64,000 bases of DNA, taken from NCBI GenBank assembly GCA_028279375.1, contig JANQNW010000015.1:62001-126000 (forward strand), written 5' to 3'. Positions 34,685-42,796 of this stretch are shown in pieces. Below the pieces are notes generated by a model, which saw only the letters and a list, made by a program, of their open reading frames with translations, had not been told where the DNA came from and ran no database searches. Each line of letters starts with the position of its first letter. The stretch's first letter is position 1. Source of the stretch: Phycisphaerales bacterium. GTDB lineage: Bacteria; Planctomycetota; Phycisphaerae; Phycisphaerales; UBA1924. Both the position numbers and the translations under genes were made by a program.

Positions 34685-35146
34685 GTCGTTGCCTCAAGCT
34701 CAGATGGTCGGTGGAAACCCCCCGCGCACGGGAAGCGCCACGCCAACACATTCATGGTGTCAGGATGTTCGAGTCCGTTCCCACCGAGTGCGCGACATAC
34801 AGCCCTCGCACGGAACCCCTTTCCGTGCGCCACTCGATCAATCCGCCGATTTCGATCTATCGCGCGAGACTCGCACACGCGCCTCGCTTCGGCTTCTCGT
34901 CACTTGTGTTGGCTGTGAGACCTCGTGTCTCTCGCATTTCTCGTAGGCCGTCCGATGACCTTCGCAGAGCCTAAGAGAACTCCGCCTCCGACACAACGGG
35001 TCATGTTCATGTGCGCTGCGCAAAAGTCGCGTCAACCCTGAAAACCAAAGCGTTTACGCGCTCCAAAAACTTTTGTCACCCTGTTTTCAACAGGCGCGCC
35101 AGGCGCGCGTGGAAAAATGTGCGAAGCCGCCGAAAACCGCGTGTTT
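34685..35146. other. dnaA upstream region with DnaA-box-like sites, possible oriC
   Basis: A 462-base non-coding stretch. Near-matches to the DnaA box TTATCCACA cluster at its far end: TTTTCAACA (35084-35092), CGTGGAAAA (35108-35116, the complement of TTTTCCACG) and TTTTCCACC (35154-35162, just inside the next gene's 3' end). GGTGGAAAC (34710-34718) is a weaker one. The adjacent 35030-35080 is AT-richer than its surroundings. These could be autoregulatory sites for dnaA or part of an origin; there are too few strong boxes to decide. Confidence 0.4.
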
Positions 35147-36103
35147 TCAGCCGTTTTCCACCGAAGCTGCACGACGCGAACGGATCAGCGCCGTGCGCTC
35201 CCCGAAACGAACGAAGCCGTGCTGCGCGTAGAAACGGCGCGCCGGATCATTGCGCTCGTCAACGGCGCACGTCACCGTGCGATTTTTCTGCCGACTGATC
35301 GCCGTCAATCCCAGATGCATCAGGTGCGACGCGATCCCGCGACCGCGCAGCGAAGGGCCGAGTCCCATGTACACCAGCTCGATGTGACACTGCACGGGAC
35401 ACGCATTGAGAAGCAGCGCTCCACACGGTGTGCCCCGGTCCTTGACGATCCACCATATGTCGGGGTCGAACTCACCCGTGGAACGATGGCTTGCGATCAC
35501 GTCATCGATATCACGGAGCCCGCACAACTCAGGACAATCGAGCGTGTCGATGTACGACGCCTCCAGCGCCTCCGCCAGCTGCGCGTCATCGCACTGGGCA
35601 TATCCCTCGACCGTCACGCCCTCCGGAAGGGGAGGCGCCGTTCCTTCCGGCTTCTTCCACTCGCGCGTGAGATAAAGCAGGCGCCCCAGGCGCTGGAAAC
35701 CCGCGCCCGCGTACGCCGCCTCCGCGCTGACCTCCGTCAGTGGATCCAGCAGCCCCTGCGCCAGGTCCACGCTCTCCGCGGCGTCGCATGCCTTCCGGAT
35801 CACCTCCGAAAGCTCCGCCTCCTCCTCGGGGCCCTCCGGCTGGCTGGTGAAGGTCATCCCCACGCGCCCTGCCCCCGGCGCGACCAGGCACACCTGCCCG
35901 ACCAGCCCCGAAGGCTCGTGCAGCGATCCCCAGAAGTGATGCAGATCGATCCCGTGATCCCCGGCCGCCTCGAGGAAGCGTCTCCCCGCCGCCTCGACAT
36001 CCCCGTCGCCGGCGGCCTGCGCCACCAGCCGGGCCGCCGCCCGCTCCCGCAGGGGCTTCGGGATCCGAACGATCCGCACTCGCGTATCACTCTCTGCCGG
36101 CAT
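35147..36103 (-). CDS. GNAT-family acetyltransferase, probably tandem-domain
   Basis: A 318-aa protein. The C-terminal half (about 160-310) is a GNAT fold: VYMGLGPSLRGRGIASHLM carries the acetyl-CoA loop (pattern R/Q-x-x-G-x-G/A), followed by LTCAVDERN-like strand TVTCAVDERNDPARRFYAQHGF, a typical ending. The N-terminal half (about 10-150) resembles a degenerate GNAT domain with EAAYAGAGFQRLGRLLYLTREW in place of the GNAT motifs, suggesting one active and one structural copy. Substrate unknown. ATG 36103 is chosen because GAGGAA lies 5 bases upstream. Convergent with nothing; its stop abuts the dnaA upstream region. Confidence 0.82.
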   Translation of the reverse strand: MPAESDTRVRIVRIPKPLRERAAARLVAQAAGDGDVEAAGRRFLEAAGDHGIDLHHFWGSLHEPSGLVGQVCLVAPGAGRVGMTFTSQPEGPEEEAELSEVIRKACDAAESVDLAQGLLDPLTEVSAEAAYAGAGFQRLGRLLYLTREWKKPEGTAPPLPEGVTVEGYAQCDDAQLAEALEASYIDTLDCPELCGLRDIDDVIASHRSTGEFDPDIWWIVKDRGTPCGALLLNACPVQCHIELVYMGLGPSLRGRGIASHLMHLGLTAISRQKNRTVTCAVDERNDPARRFYAQHGFVRFGERTALIRSRRAASVENG

Positions 36104-36213
36104 CGATTCCTCGTCCGTCCGGCCGCTTCGGCCCGGTCCCGCTGGACCCACGCCGGACGCTCACTAGACTAGCCCCTCTGCACCCTTCGAACCTCCGCAG
36201 GAGTCCCGCGGCG

Positions 36214-36855
36214 ATGACGCTCTCAGCCTTCAACCTCAACAGATTCCGCCAGGCCGGCCTGCTCCTGCTCGCCGCCCTCGCCACCATCGTCGCGATTCCC
36301 GCGAGCGTCGCGGCCCCGCAACCCGCGCCCATCCCCGAGCGCTGGCAGCTCGACCTCCGACCCGGGCCACTCCGCGTCATTGCTCTCGACACCGACGGCA
36401 AGGGCTTCCGGACGTACTTCTACTTCGTCTACGACGTCGTCAACAATTCCGGCGAGGATCTCCAGTTCGCCCCCAGCTTCGAGCTCGCCACCGACGAGGG
36501 CGACCTCATCCGCTCGGGCCGCAACGTGCCCGAGGGCGTCGTCCGCGAGCTGCAGCGCCGCCTGAAGAACCCGCTCCTGATGGATGAAATCAACGTCCTG
36601 GGCCCGCTTCTGCAGGGCGAGGAGCATGGCCGCGAGGGCCTGGTCATCTGGCCCGCCGAGGACCTCGAGGTGGACGAGATCGTCCTCTTCGCCAAGGGCT
36701 TCTCCGGCGAAACGCGCACCGTGAAGCGCCCCGACACCGGCAAGGAGGTCATCCTCCGAAAGACCATGATGATCGTCCACGAGACGCCCGGCGACATCAC
36801 CGGCTTCGGCGACAGCCCCCTCACGAGAACCGAAGTCCGCTGGATTTTGCGTTGA
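36214..36855 (+). CDS. Exported protein of unknown function
   Basis: A 213-aa protein with signal peptide QAGLLLLAALATIVAIPASVAA. ATG 36214 has AGGAG about 9 bases upstream, and a TAGACT -10 candidate about 45 bases up. The mature region has FRTYFYFVYDVVNNSGEDLQF, a beta-strand and N-rich pattern seen in planctomycete exported domains related to visceral adhesin-like or Ig folds, and FAKGFSGETRTV near the end. I recognise no named family. It precedes rpmA by 143 bases on the same strand, where rplU would be expected in many bacteria. Confidence 0.75.
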   Translation: MTLSAFNLNRFRQAGLLLLAALATIVAIPASVAAPQPAPIPERWQLDLRPGPLRVIALDTDGKGFRTYFYFVYDVVNNSGEDLQFAPSFELATDEGDLIRSGRNVPEGVVRELQRRLKNPLLMDEINVLGPLLQGEEHGREGLVIWPAEDLEVDEIVLFAKGFSGETRTVKRPDTGKEVILRKTMMIVHETPGDITGFGDSPLTRTEVRWILR

Positions 36856-36905
36856 TCGATCGCTAAATTCCCCGGCCCTCCGAATTCCGCATGGAATGGG
36901 GGCCT

Positions 36906-36931
36906 GCGTCCAGCCGGGGGTGGCCGGACGC
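36906..36931 (+). promoter_or_regulatory. Hairpin in the rpmA leader
   Basis: GCGTCC (36906-36911) pairs with GGACGC (36926-36931); inside, GCC pairs with GGC after one A-C mismatch, around a GGGGGT loop. It lies about 70 bases before the rpmA start and has no T-tract. It may be a ribosomal-protein leader element; no match to a known r-protein leader was recognised. Confidence 0.35.
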
Positions 36932-36998
36932 GTCATGAGACTGATTCAGAGACCGCAAGGGGCGCTCAGGCGTCCGACTGACTGAGAGGCCGATCGAT

Positions 36999-37277
36999 AT
37001 GGCTCATAAGAAGGGACAAGGCTCCACCAAGAACGGGCGCGACTCCAACCCGCAGTATCGCGGAGTCAAGCTCTACGGCGGTGAATACGCCAAGGCCGGA
37101 TCCATCATCGTTCGCCAGTGCGGCACGCCCCTCAAGCCCGGCTTCATGGTCCGGCGCGGCAAGGACGACTCCCTCTTCGCCGTCTGCGAAGGCACCGTCA
37201 TTCACCGCAACGGCAAGGTCCATGTGGATCCGAGAGACGACAGCGCCCCGCGCCCGTCCTGGCTCAAGGCCGGCTGA
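36999..37277 (+). CDS. rpmA: 50S ribosomal protein L27
   Basis: A 92-aa L27: [21 protein letters not shown] in two motifs, then [31 protein letters not shown], all highly conserved; the N-terminal tail reaches the peptidyl transferase centre. It lacks the processed N-terminal extension of Firmicutes L27. Usually found with rplU (L21), which is not next to it here. A terminator follows directly. Confidence 0.97.
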   Translation: MAHKKGQGSTKNGRDSNPQYRGVKLYGGEYAKAGSIIVRQCGTPLKPGFMVRRGKDDSLFAVCEGTVIHRNGKVHVDPRDDSAPRPSWLKAG

Positions 37278-37302
37278 TCGCAGCCACCTGCAAGACCAAT
37301 CC

Positions 37303-37334
37303 AAAGCCCGAGGCGACATGCCCCGGGCTTTTTT
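37303..37334 (+). terminator. Rho-independent terminator after rpmA
   Basis: AAGCCCG (37304-37310) pairs with CGGGCTT (37324-37330), with GG/CC inside after one mismatch; T-tract 37329-37334. It sits 26 bases after the rpmA stop and only 20 bases before the next start, so it separates rpmA from the following paralog cluster. Confidence 0.88.
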
Positions 37335-37354
37335 CTTGCGCACAATGAACGCAG

Positions 37355-38950
37355 ATGCCCAGGGCTGAGGCGCAATCTGATCTGAAGAAGCCGTTGAGCA
37401 GACGGCGCAAGCGCATCACGATCGCTCTTTGGGTCGTCGTGTGCCTGACGCTCAGCTGGTGGTTGCGCGGCAAGGCGTCGGTCTATTTCGGGATGCCGAA
37501 TCCGAAAGTGGACTATCTCGCTCTGATGACTGAGCGAGCGCGGGCCGTGCCGGAAGAGGAGCGCGCGTGGCCGGTGTATCGGGAAGCGCTTGTCGAGATG
37601 GCGAAGCACCCGGGCTCCCCGACCGAAAGGACGAACAGGAAGATCCTCGCTCCGGACGGCAAGTCGCGCATCGAGCCGCCGCAGGTCGTCAAGTTCCTCA
37701 GCGAACATCGCGACCTGGTGGCTGAGATCAAGCGTGGCGCCCGGGTGCCGCGCCTGGGATTCGTTCCGACGACTGCAGTGGCGCATGAGGACGCCGAACT
37801 CTGGCCCTACGAGTATGCCGAGCCGGCGCTGCAAAACAACACAGAGGGGCCCCCGAAGCTCTTCGCACTCCCACTTCGGCACTTCAGGCAACTACGCGTC
37901 GTCCGGCGCATCCTTGAGTTCGAACTCGAGACGGCGATCGCCGCGGGAGATGGCGCCGAAGTCGTTCGAACTATCGATGGCTTGCTGACGCTGGCTTTGC
38001 AGATGAATGAAGTCGAGATTGGCATGTGCAATATCTTCGCACGCGGCGTGCTTCTGAGTGCGCTTCGTCGGACGCGCGCGGTCCTCACATCGTCGTCTGG
38101 CATCCTGACGGATGAAGATCTCGCCCAGCTCGCAACTTCTATTCGTCGGGACGACATCCGGGCCATTCTTGACATCAATCCGGATGTACAGCGATGGGAG
38201 TATCTCGACAACCTGCAGCAGTTCTACACCGACGATGGCGCAGGAGACGGTCGTCTCTCGCCCTGGACGGTCTATTACTTGCACTATCTTTCAACGATGC
38301 CGCAGGGGTCGAGCCTCTACCGAGTTGAGAGCTTCGCGCCATTCCTGGCGCCGACGCGCTCCGATCTCCTTTCGCTCTTCGAGGAAGCACACAGGTGGGC
38401 CACTGAAGAATACGGCCGCCCGCTGTGGCAGATCGAGGGCTTCAATCTCAACGACTTCCAGCGAGAACGACTGGACATCCCGAGTATTCAGAGGACATTC
38501 TCGTTCTGGCATAAGTTCGGGTTCTGGCTGCACACGGTCATGATCTATGCCGCGCTTGAGCGCGTGGATCATGACGCCACGCTCGCCGCCATCGCGTGCG
38601 TTCAGTATCGTCGCGCGTCAGGAGACTGGCCGCAGGCGCTCGCCGATCTCGTGCCCGCGTATCTCGACGAAGTTCCCATCGACGCATTCGATGGCAACGC
38701 GATTCGATACGCGCCCATCGACGGCGCGCCGGTCCTTTATTCTGTCGGCACAAACGGCATCGACGAAGGCGGCGTCCCCGGCCGCTACACGGAGTCGGAT
38801 CCTCCCGACGATGGCTTCGCCCGCCATTGGTATCGCCCGGTTGAGATTCAGGAGCGACTCGATAACGGCGAGAATCTCGCCGGCGACTGGATCCTCTGGC
38901 GGGCCAAACCCCTCGATCCCGACACGGGCGAGACGCATCAGATCGAATAG
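37355..38950 (+). CDS. Membrane-anchored paralog 1 of 3
   Basis: A 531-aa protein with a basic cytoplasmic tail and one N-terminal membrane helix (RITIALWVVVCLTLSWWL, about 22-40), the rest probably outside. Features shared with the proteins at 38960 and 41007 are P-N-P-x-x-DYLAL and RARAVPEEERAWPVYREAL near residue 60, ADVQRWEYLDNLQQFYTDDGAGDGRLSPW in part (YTDDGAGDGR), VAIACVQYRRASGDWPQAL, and the end DGAPVLYSVGTNGIDEGGVP. The last motif resembles the C-terminus of type II secretion pseudopilins. No enzyme family recognised; a conserved but uncharacterised planctomycete family is likely. Confidence 0.8.
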   Translation: MPRAEAQSDLKKPLSRRRKRITIALWVVVCLTLSWWLRGKASVYFGMPNPKVDYLALMTERARAVPEEERAWPVYREALVEMAKHPGSPTERTNRKILAPDGKSRIEPPQVVKFLSEHRDLVAEIKRGARVPRLGFVPTTAVAHEDAELWPYEYAEPALQNNTEGPPKLFALPLRHFRQLRVVRRILEFELETAIAAGDGAEVVRTIDGLLTLALQMNEVEIGMCNIFARGVLLSALRRTRAVLTSSSGILTDEDLAQLATSIRRDDIRAILDINPDVQRWEYLDNLQQFYTDDGAGDGRLSPWTVYYLHYLSTMPQGSSLYRVESFAPFLAPTRSDLLSLFEEAHRWATEEYGRPLWQIEGFNLNDFQRERLDIPSIQRTFSFWHKFGFWLHTVMIYAALERVDHDATLAAIACVQYRRASGDWPQALADLVPAYLDEVPIDAFDGNAIRYAPIDGAPVLYSVGTNGIDEGGVPGRYTESDPPDDGFARHWYRPVEIQERLDNGENLAGDWILWRAKPLDPDTGETHQIE

Positions 38951-38959
38951 CCTGTCGTC

Positions 38960-40552
38960 ATGCCAAGAGGCAGGAGTCAATCCGCCGGAAAGAGCAAGTG
39001 GTTGTCACGAAGGCGCGCCGCAATCACTATCTGGGTCGTCGCATGTCTGGCGATCAGCTGGAAGGCGCGCAGTTGGTCGCATCTCTATTTTAGTGCTCCG
39101 AATCCGACGATCGACTACATCGCGCTTGCAACGAAACGCTCGCGAGCTGTTCCAGGGAATGAACGCGCCTGGCCGCTCTATCGCAATGCGCTGATACGCT
39201 TGAAACAGCACCCGAGATACCCGTGGCCAGGCGGGTACTTGGTAAGCGAGGATGGAGGAGTAGTCCTCGCCGACGCAGATGAGATGCGTAGCTTTTACGA
39301 GGAAGAGCGCGGAGCAATCGATCAACTACTCCGTGCCGCCCAGATGCCCTCTCTGGGATTTGTATCCCACTACGGAGTCCGAGCCGAAGACAGAGTGCTA
39401 TGGCCCCCCGGCACCTTCGACGACGATCGTCTCTTCGCAAGTTTGATTCCGTCAGTGGCAGACGCACTCCTCCCGCATCTCACGGATCTCGAAGCTGTCG
39501 CGAAGATCTTCCAGCACGAGGCGGCAGACGCTCTCCAGCGATCACAATCAACTCGTTATGTGGATACGACGGTCTCAGCTCTCGGCATTGCGCGTCATGC
39601 CGCAGAGGACGAGATGTTGATAAGTCGCATTGTCGCGTTGACCCAGCTTCAGACGCTCTCGGAGACAATCGCGCGTGATGTCATCCGCAATCCGAGTGTC
39701 TTTACTCGTTCCGACCTCCAGCGTCTCAAGAGGCATCTGAGCGAGGCACCCATCGAGGACCTACTACGAGCGGATGTCGTGATTACACACGCACGGTTCT
39801 TCTTCGAAGATCTCGTGCAGCAAATCTACACAGACGATGGCAAGGGCGATGGAAGACTGTCGCCATGGTCCGTCGAGTCGTTGGAGCGCTTGCGCGGGAT
39901 CCCTCGCGGCGCCGTCGCCAGCCCGTTGCTCTCGCCGCTTGCATCGCCAACCAGAGGCGAGGTGATGAGCGCATTCGATGAGATTCAAAAAGCGCTCGTC
40001 CATGCCAGGCTCAGGCCGATGTGGGAATGGGAAGATTTCAGCGCTCGGGCGGAGCGCCGTCGAGTCAGTCCGCCGTCAACGAGTCGTTGGAGCATCGACC
40101 TGACGTACGTCTGGGGATTCCGCTCGCAGATCTTCTTCAGATCCGAATACGCTCGTCAGGTGCGCGATGCGGCGCTGGTTGCGATCGCCTGCGCTGAATA
40201 CAAGCTCGAGCGCTCCAGATGGCCAATTTCTTTGGACGAGCTTTTGCCGATATTCCTTCAGGAGATTCCGAGAGATCGTTTCGATGGCGCGCCTCTCAGA
40301 TACGCATTGCAGGATGGCGATCCCGTTCTCTACTCGGTCGGGACGAACCGAGTCGACGATGGCGGCACACCCGAAGCGCGATGGCGCTCGGGCGAGTTCT
40401 ATGACGACACTGCAAGTTACTGGCTTGGCGCCGAGGAACTCGCTGACCAGCAGGCGAGCTCGTCGGAGTTCAGCCATGACGGCGACTGGATCCTCTGGCG
40501 GGCCAATCGCCTCGATCCCGAAACCGGCGAGACGTATCCGATCGACAAGTGA
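38960..40552 (+). CDS. Membrane-anchored paralog 2 of 3
   Basis: A 530-aa homologue of the protein ending at 38950. Only 9 bases separate the two, so they share a transcript. N-terminal helix ITIWVVACLAISW (about 21-33). Shared motifs: PNPTIDYIAL, RAVPGNERAWPLYRNAL, VQQIYTDDGKGDGRLSPWSVE, AIACAEYKLERSRWPISLDELLP, DGDPVLYSVGTNRVDDGGTP, and DWILWRANRLDPETGE at the end. Sequence between motifs is far more divergent, and this copy has a slightly lower GC content. A stretch after it holds the PadR operator. Confidence 0.8.
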   Translation: MPRGRSQSAGKSKWLSRRRAAITIWVVACLAISWKARSWSHLYFSAPNPTIDYIALATKRSRAVPGNERAWPLYRNALIRLKQHPRYPWPGGYLVSEDGGVVLADADEMRSFYEEERGAIDQLLRAAQMPSLGFVSHYGVRAEDRVLWPPGTFDDDRLFASLIPSVADALLPHLTDLEAVAKIFQHEAADALQRSQSTRYVDTTVSALGIARHAAEDEMLISRIVALTQLQTLSETIARDVIRNPSVFTRSDLQRLKRHLSEAPIEDLLRADVVITHARFFFEDLVQQIYTDDGKGDGRLSPWSVESLERLRGIPRGAVASPLLSPLASPTRGEVMSAFDEIQKALVHARLRPMWEWEDFSARAERRRVSPPSTSRWSIDLTYVWGFRSQIFFRSEYARQVRDAALVAIACAEYKLERSRWPISLDELLPIFLQEIPRDRFDGAPLRYALQDGDPVLYSVGTNRVDDGGTPEARWRSGEFYDDTASYWLGAEELADQQASSSEFSHDGDWILWRANRLDPETGETYPIDK

Positions 40553-40589
40553 ACTTCAAAAACCTCGCGACCGCCGGAACACCCGCCTT

Positions 40590-40610
40590 ATACTATGCGT
40601 ACCATAGTAT
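40590..40610 (+). promoter_or_regulatory. PadR-type operator overlapping the padR promoter
   Basis: ATACTATG (40590-40597) and CATAGTAT (40603-40610) are perfect inverted repeats separated by 5 bases. The hexamer TATACT at 40589-40594, a good -10 match, lies inside the left arm, so bound repressor would cover the promoter. It starts 52 bases before the regulator gene and directly follows paralog 2. Confidence 0.75.
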
Positions 40611-40641
40611 GCCACCCAGAACCTCCCCAGAGGCCCAACCC

Positions 40642-41010
40642 ATGCGCATCGAACGAGAACTCATGCGCGGCGCCGGACCCGTCGCCGTCCTCAAACTCCT
40701 CCAATCCGGCGAGATGTACGGCTACGAGCTCGTCGAAGCCCTCGACACACGCACCGAAGGCGTCCTCGCCATGGGGCAGTCCACCCTCTACCCGCTCCTC
40801 TACAACCTCGAGGCCAAAGGCTTAATAAAGGGCAAGTGGCGCGAGGGCGACAACGGGCGCAAACGCAAGTACTACACGCTCACCGGCAAGGGCTCGAAGA
40901 AACTCAGCGCCGAAACCAAGCAGTGGCGAGCCCTCGGCAAGGCCATGCAGTCCATCGGCGTCCTCCCCGATCCCGCACGCGCGATCGCGGCAGGGGGCCT
41001 CGGCGCGTGA
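40642..41010 (+). CDS. PadR-family transcriptional regulator
   Basis: A 122-aa winged-helix regulator: RIERELMRGAGPVAVLKLLQSGEMYGYELVEAL, then GQSTLYPLLYNLEAKGLIKGKW and the wing RKRKYYTLTGKGSKKL, all classical PadR features. No long C-terminal dimerisation domain, so this is the short subfamily-2 type that commonly neighbours HAAS-domain membrane proteins. ATG 40642 has AGAGG at 9 bases; ATG 40609 is in frame and possible. It overlaps the next start by four bases (GTGA), so the regulator and paralog 3 are translated together. Autoregulation is implied by the operator upstream. Confidence 0.9.
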   Translation: MRIERELMRGAGPVAVLKLLQSGEMYGYELVEALDTRTEGVLAMGQSTLYPLLYNLEAKGLIKGKWREGDNGRKRKYYTLTGKGSKKLSAETKQWRALGKAMQSIGVLPDPARAIAAGGLGA

Positions 41011-42743
41011 GTGAGCTTCCCGATCAACTCAAGGAACTGATTGCGCAGACGACGCGCCGCACGCGCCTCTGGCGCGCCGAGCGCCGTGACGTCGAGCAGG
41101 AGCTCAGCGCCCACTTCACCGACGGCCTCGCGACCGGCAAATCGGCTGAGACCCTCGTGAAGGACTTCGGCGATCCGAATGCCGCGGCCAAGCTCATCCG
41201 GCGCAGCAAGAAACGAAACCGCCCGCTCCCCTGGCGCATCATGCGCAACGCGATGCGCGCAACGGCAGGAGTCTTCGCGCTTATGGTCATCGTCTATCTG
41301 TATGCCGCCGCGCGTCTTTACTCAGCAGAGCCCAACGTCACGATCGACTATGCCGCGCAGCTCACGCAAAGAGCTCAGGCCGTCAGGCAGGAAGACCGCG
41401 CCTGGCCGCATTATCGAAGCGCGCTGACCGAACTCAAGCGGACACCCGAAGAGGAGCGCGAGATCAACCTCGGTGAATCTTCGCTTGATGAGGCGTACAC
41501 CCGCACCGCCGCCTTCCTCGATCGTCACGCCAATCAGCTCGCCGATCTCCGCGCCGCAAGCGCGATCGAGGAACTCGGGTACGTGCCGCGCCATCGGATC
41601 AGCGATGAAGACAAGGATCTCTGGCCCGGGCTCTGGCGCGATCAGCAGCAGATGCTCCCTGAGGAGCAGGATCTCCTGAGCCAGTCCATCCTCGGAATTC
41701 TCCTTCCTTACCTGCAAGAGATGCGATACGCCGCGATCTGTCTCGAGGCCGAGGCCCAGATCAGCCTTGATCGCGGCCAGGATTCGTCGCTCACGATCGC
41801 CAACATTGAAGCGATGCTCAATATCGCTCGGCACGCACGAGAGACGCCCACGCTGATCGCAGAACTGGTCGCAGTCGCCGTCATGCAGTACGCGATCAAC
41901 ACGACGACGGGCGCCCTTCGTGATCATCCCGACGCCTTCACCGAGGCTAACCTGGGGCGCCTCGCGCATATGTTCAGCGCGATCGACACATCCGATATGG
42001 TCACGCGCGCCCTCCGCGCCGAGCGCATCTTCTTCCTCGACATCGTGCAGCGCGTCTACACGGACGATGGCGCCGGCGACGGTCGCTTCGCCGGCAACGC
42101 GCTCGAAGGCATTCAGTCACTCGCCGGCGGCGCCTACGACGACATCGTCATCACGAAGATCACGGCGCCCGCGCTCACGCTCGTGGCGCCCTCGCGACGC
42201 GAAGTATCTGAGCAGAATGAGATGCTCACGAATTTCGCGCTCCAGCGCGCAGCCACACCCATGTGGAAATGGAGCCCCGAGACCGTTGACGAGTATTTCG
42301 AGGAACTTCTCGGCGGCTACTCCCTCGCGAGCAAGCTCTCGCTCATCTATCTCATCACGCCGCATTTCGATCGCGTCATCGCAAGTAGGCACTGGTTCCT
42401 GCAAAACCGCGACGCTGCTCTCGTCGCCATCGCTCTCGAGCTCCAGCGCCGGCGAACAGGCGACTGGCCGCAGTCACTCGAAGAGATCCCGAAGACCATC
42501 CTCCCGTCGATCCCACCCGATCAGTTCACCGGCGAACCCATCCGTTACGCCATCGTCGACGGCGTCCCCACGCTTTATTCGGTCGGCGTCGATCGCATCG
42601 ACGATGGCGGAACTCCCGCGCGACAGGCCGGCCAACTCAAAGACGAAGCCGCGCGCGAATGGATCCACGCCTCGCGTCTGAACGAGCACGAGCGACTGCC
42701 CACAGGCGACTGGATCCTCTGGCGCGGTCCAGTTCCCAACTGA
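41007..42743 (+). CDS. Membrane-anchored paralog 3 with N-terminal HAAS-like domain
   Basis: A 578-aa protein read from GTG 41007, overlapping padR. The N-terminal 75 residues form a helical domain like HAAS (HTH-associated alpha-helical signalling): LPDQLKELIAQTTRRTRLWRAER, VEQELSAHFTDGL, KDFGDPNAAAKLI. This domain typically pairs with PadR. The transmembrane helix follows (about 92-112, AGVFALMVIVYLYAAARL). Then come the motifs shared with the two upstream proteins: PNVTIDYAAQLTQRAQAVRQEDRAW, VQRVYTDDGAGDGRF, VAIALELQRRRTGDWPQSL, and DGVPTLYSVGVDRIDDGGTP. The HAAS unit probably relays envelope state to PadR. Function of the extracellular part unknown. Confidence 0.82.
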   Translation: MSELPDQLKELIAQTTRRTRLWRAERRDVEQELSAHFTDGLATGKSAETLVKDFGDPNAAAKLIRRSKKRNRPLPWRIMRNAMRATAGVFALMVIVYLYAAARLYSAEPNVTIDYAAQLTQRAQAVRQEDRAWPHYRSALTELKRTPEEEREINLGESSLDEAYTRTAAFLDRHANQLADLRAASAIEELGYVPRHRISDEDKDLWPGLWRDQQQMLPEEQDLLSQSILGILLPYLQEMRYAAICLEAEAQISLDRGQDSSLTIANIEAMLNIARHARETPTLIAELVAVAVMQYAINTTTGALRDHPDAFTEANLGRLAHMFSAIDTSDMVTRALRAERIFFLDIVQRVYTDDGAGDGRFAGNALEGIQSLAGGAYDDIVITKITAPALTLVAPSRREVSEQNEMLTNFALQRAATPMWKWSPETVDEYFEELLGGYSLASKLSLIYLITPHFDRVIASRHWFLQNRDAALVAIALELQRRRTGDWPQSLEEIPKTILPSIPPDQFTGEPIRYAIVDGVPTLYSVGVDRIDDGGTPARQAGQLKDEAAREWIHASRLNEHERLPTGDWILWRGPVPN

Positions 42744-42783
42744 ACACACCATTCTTCTCTACCAGCTTCGCGCCGCACTCCGC

Positions 42784-42789
42784 TATAGT
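42784..42789 (+). promoter_or_regulatory. TATAGT -10 element, leaderless arrangement for the M19 gene
   Basis: TATAGT is separated by 7 bases from the ATG at 42797, with no ribosome-binding sequence before the ATG. No clear -35. Same layout as surE, the MscS gene and the GIY-YIG-like gene. Confidence 0.45.
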
Positions 42790-42796
42790 CGCCTCA

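Noticed and set aside
40549..40641. N-terminal extension of padR from the paralog-2 stop region
   Set aside because: The extra residues are not PadR-like and would span the operator; ATG 40642 matches the family start.
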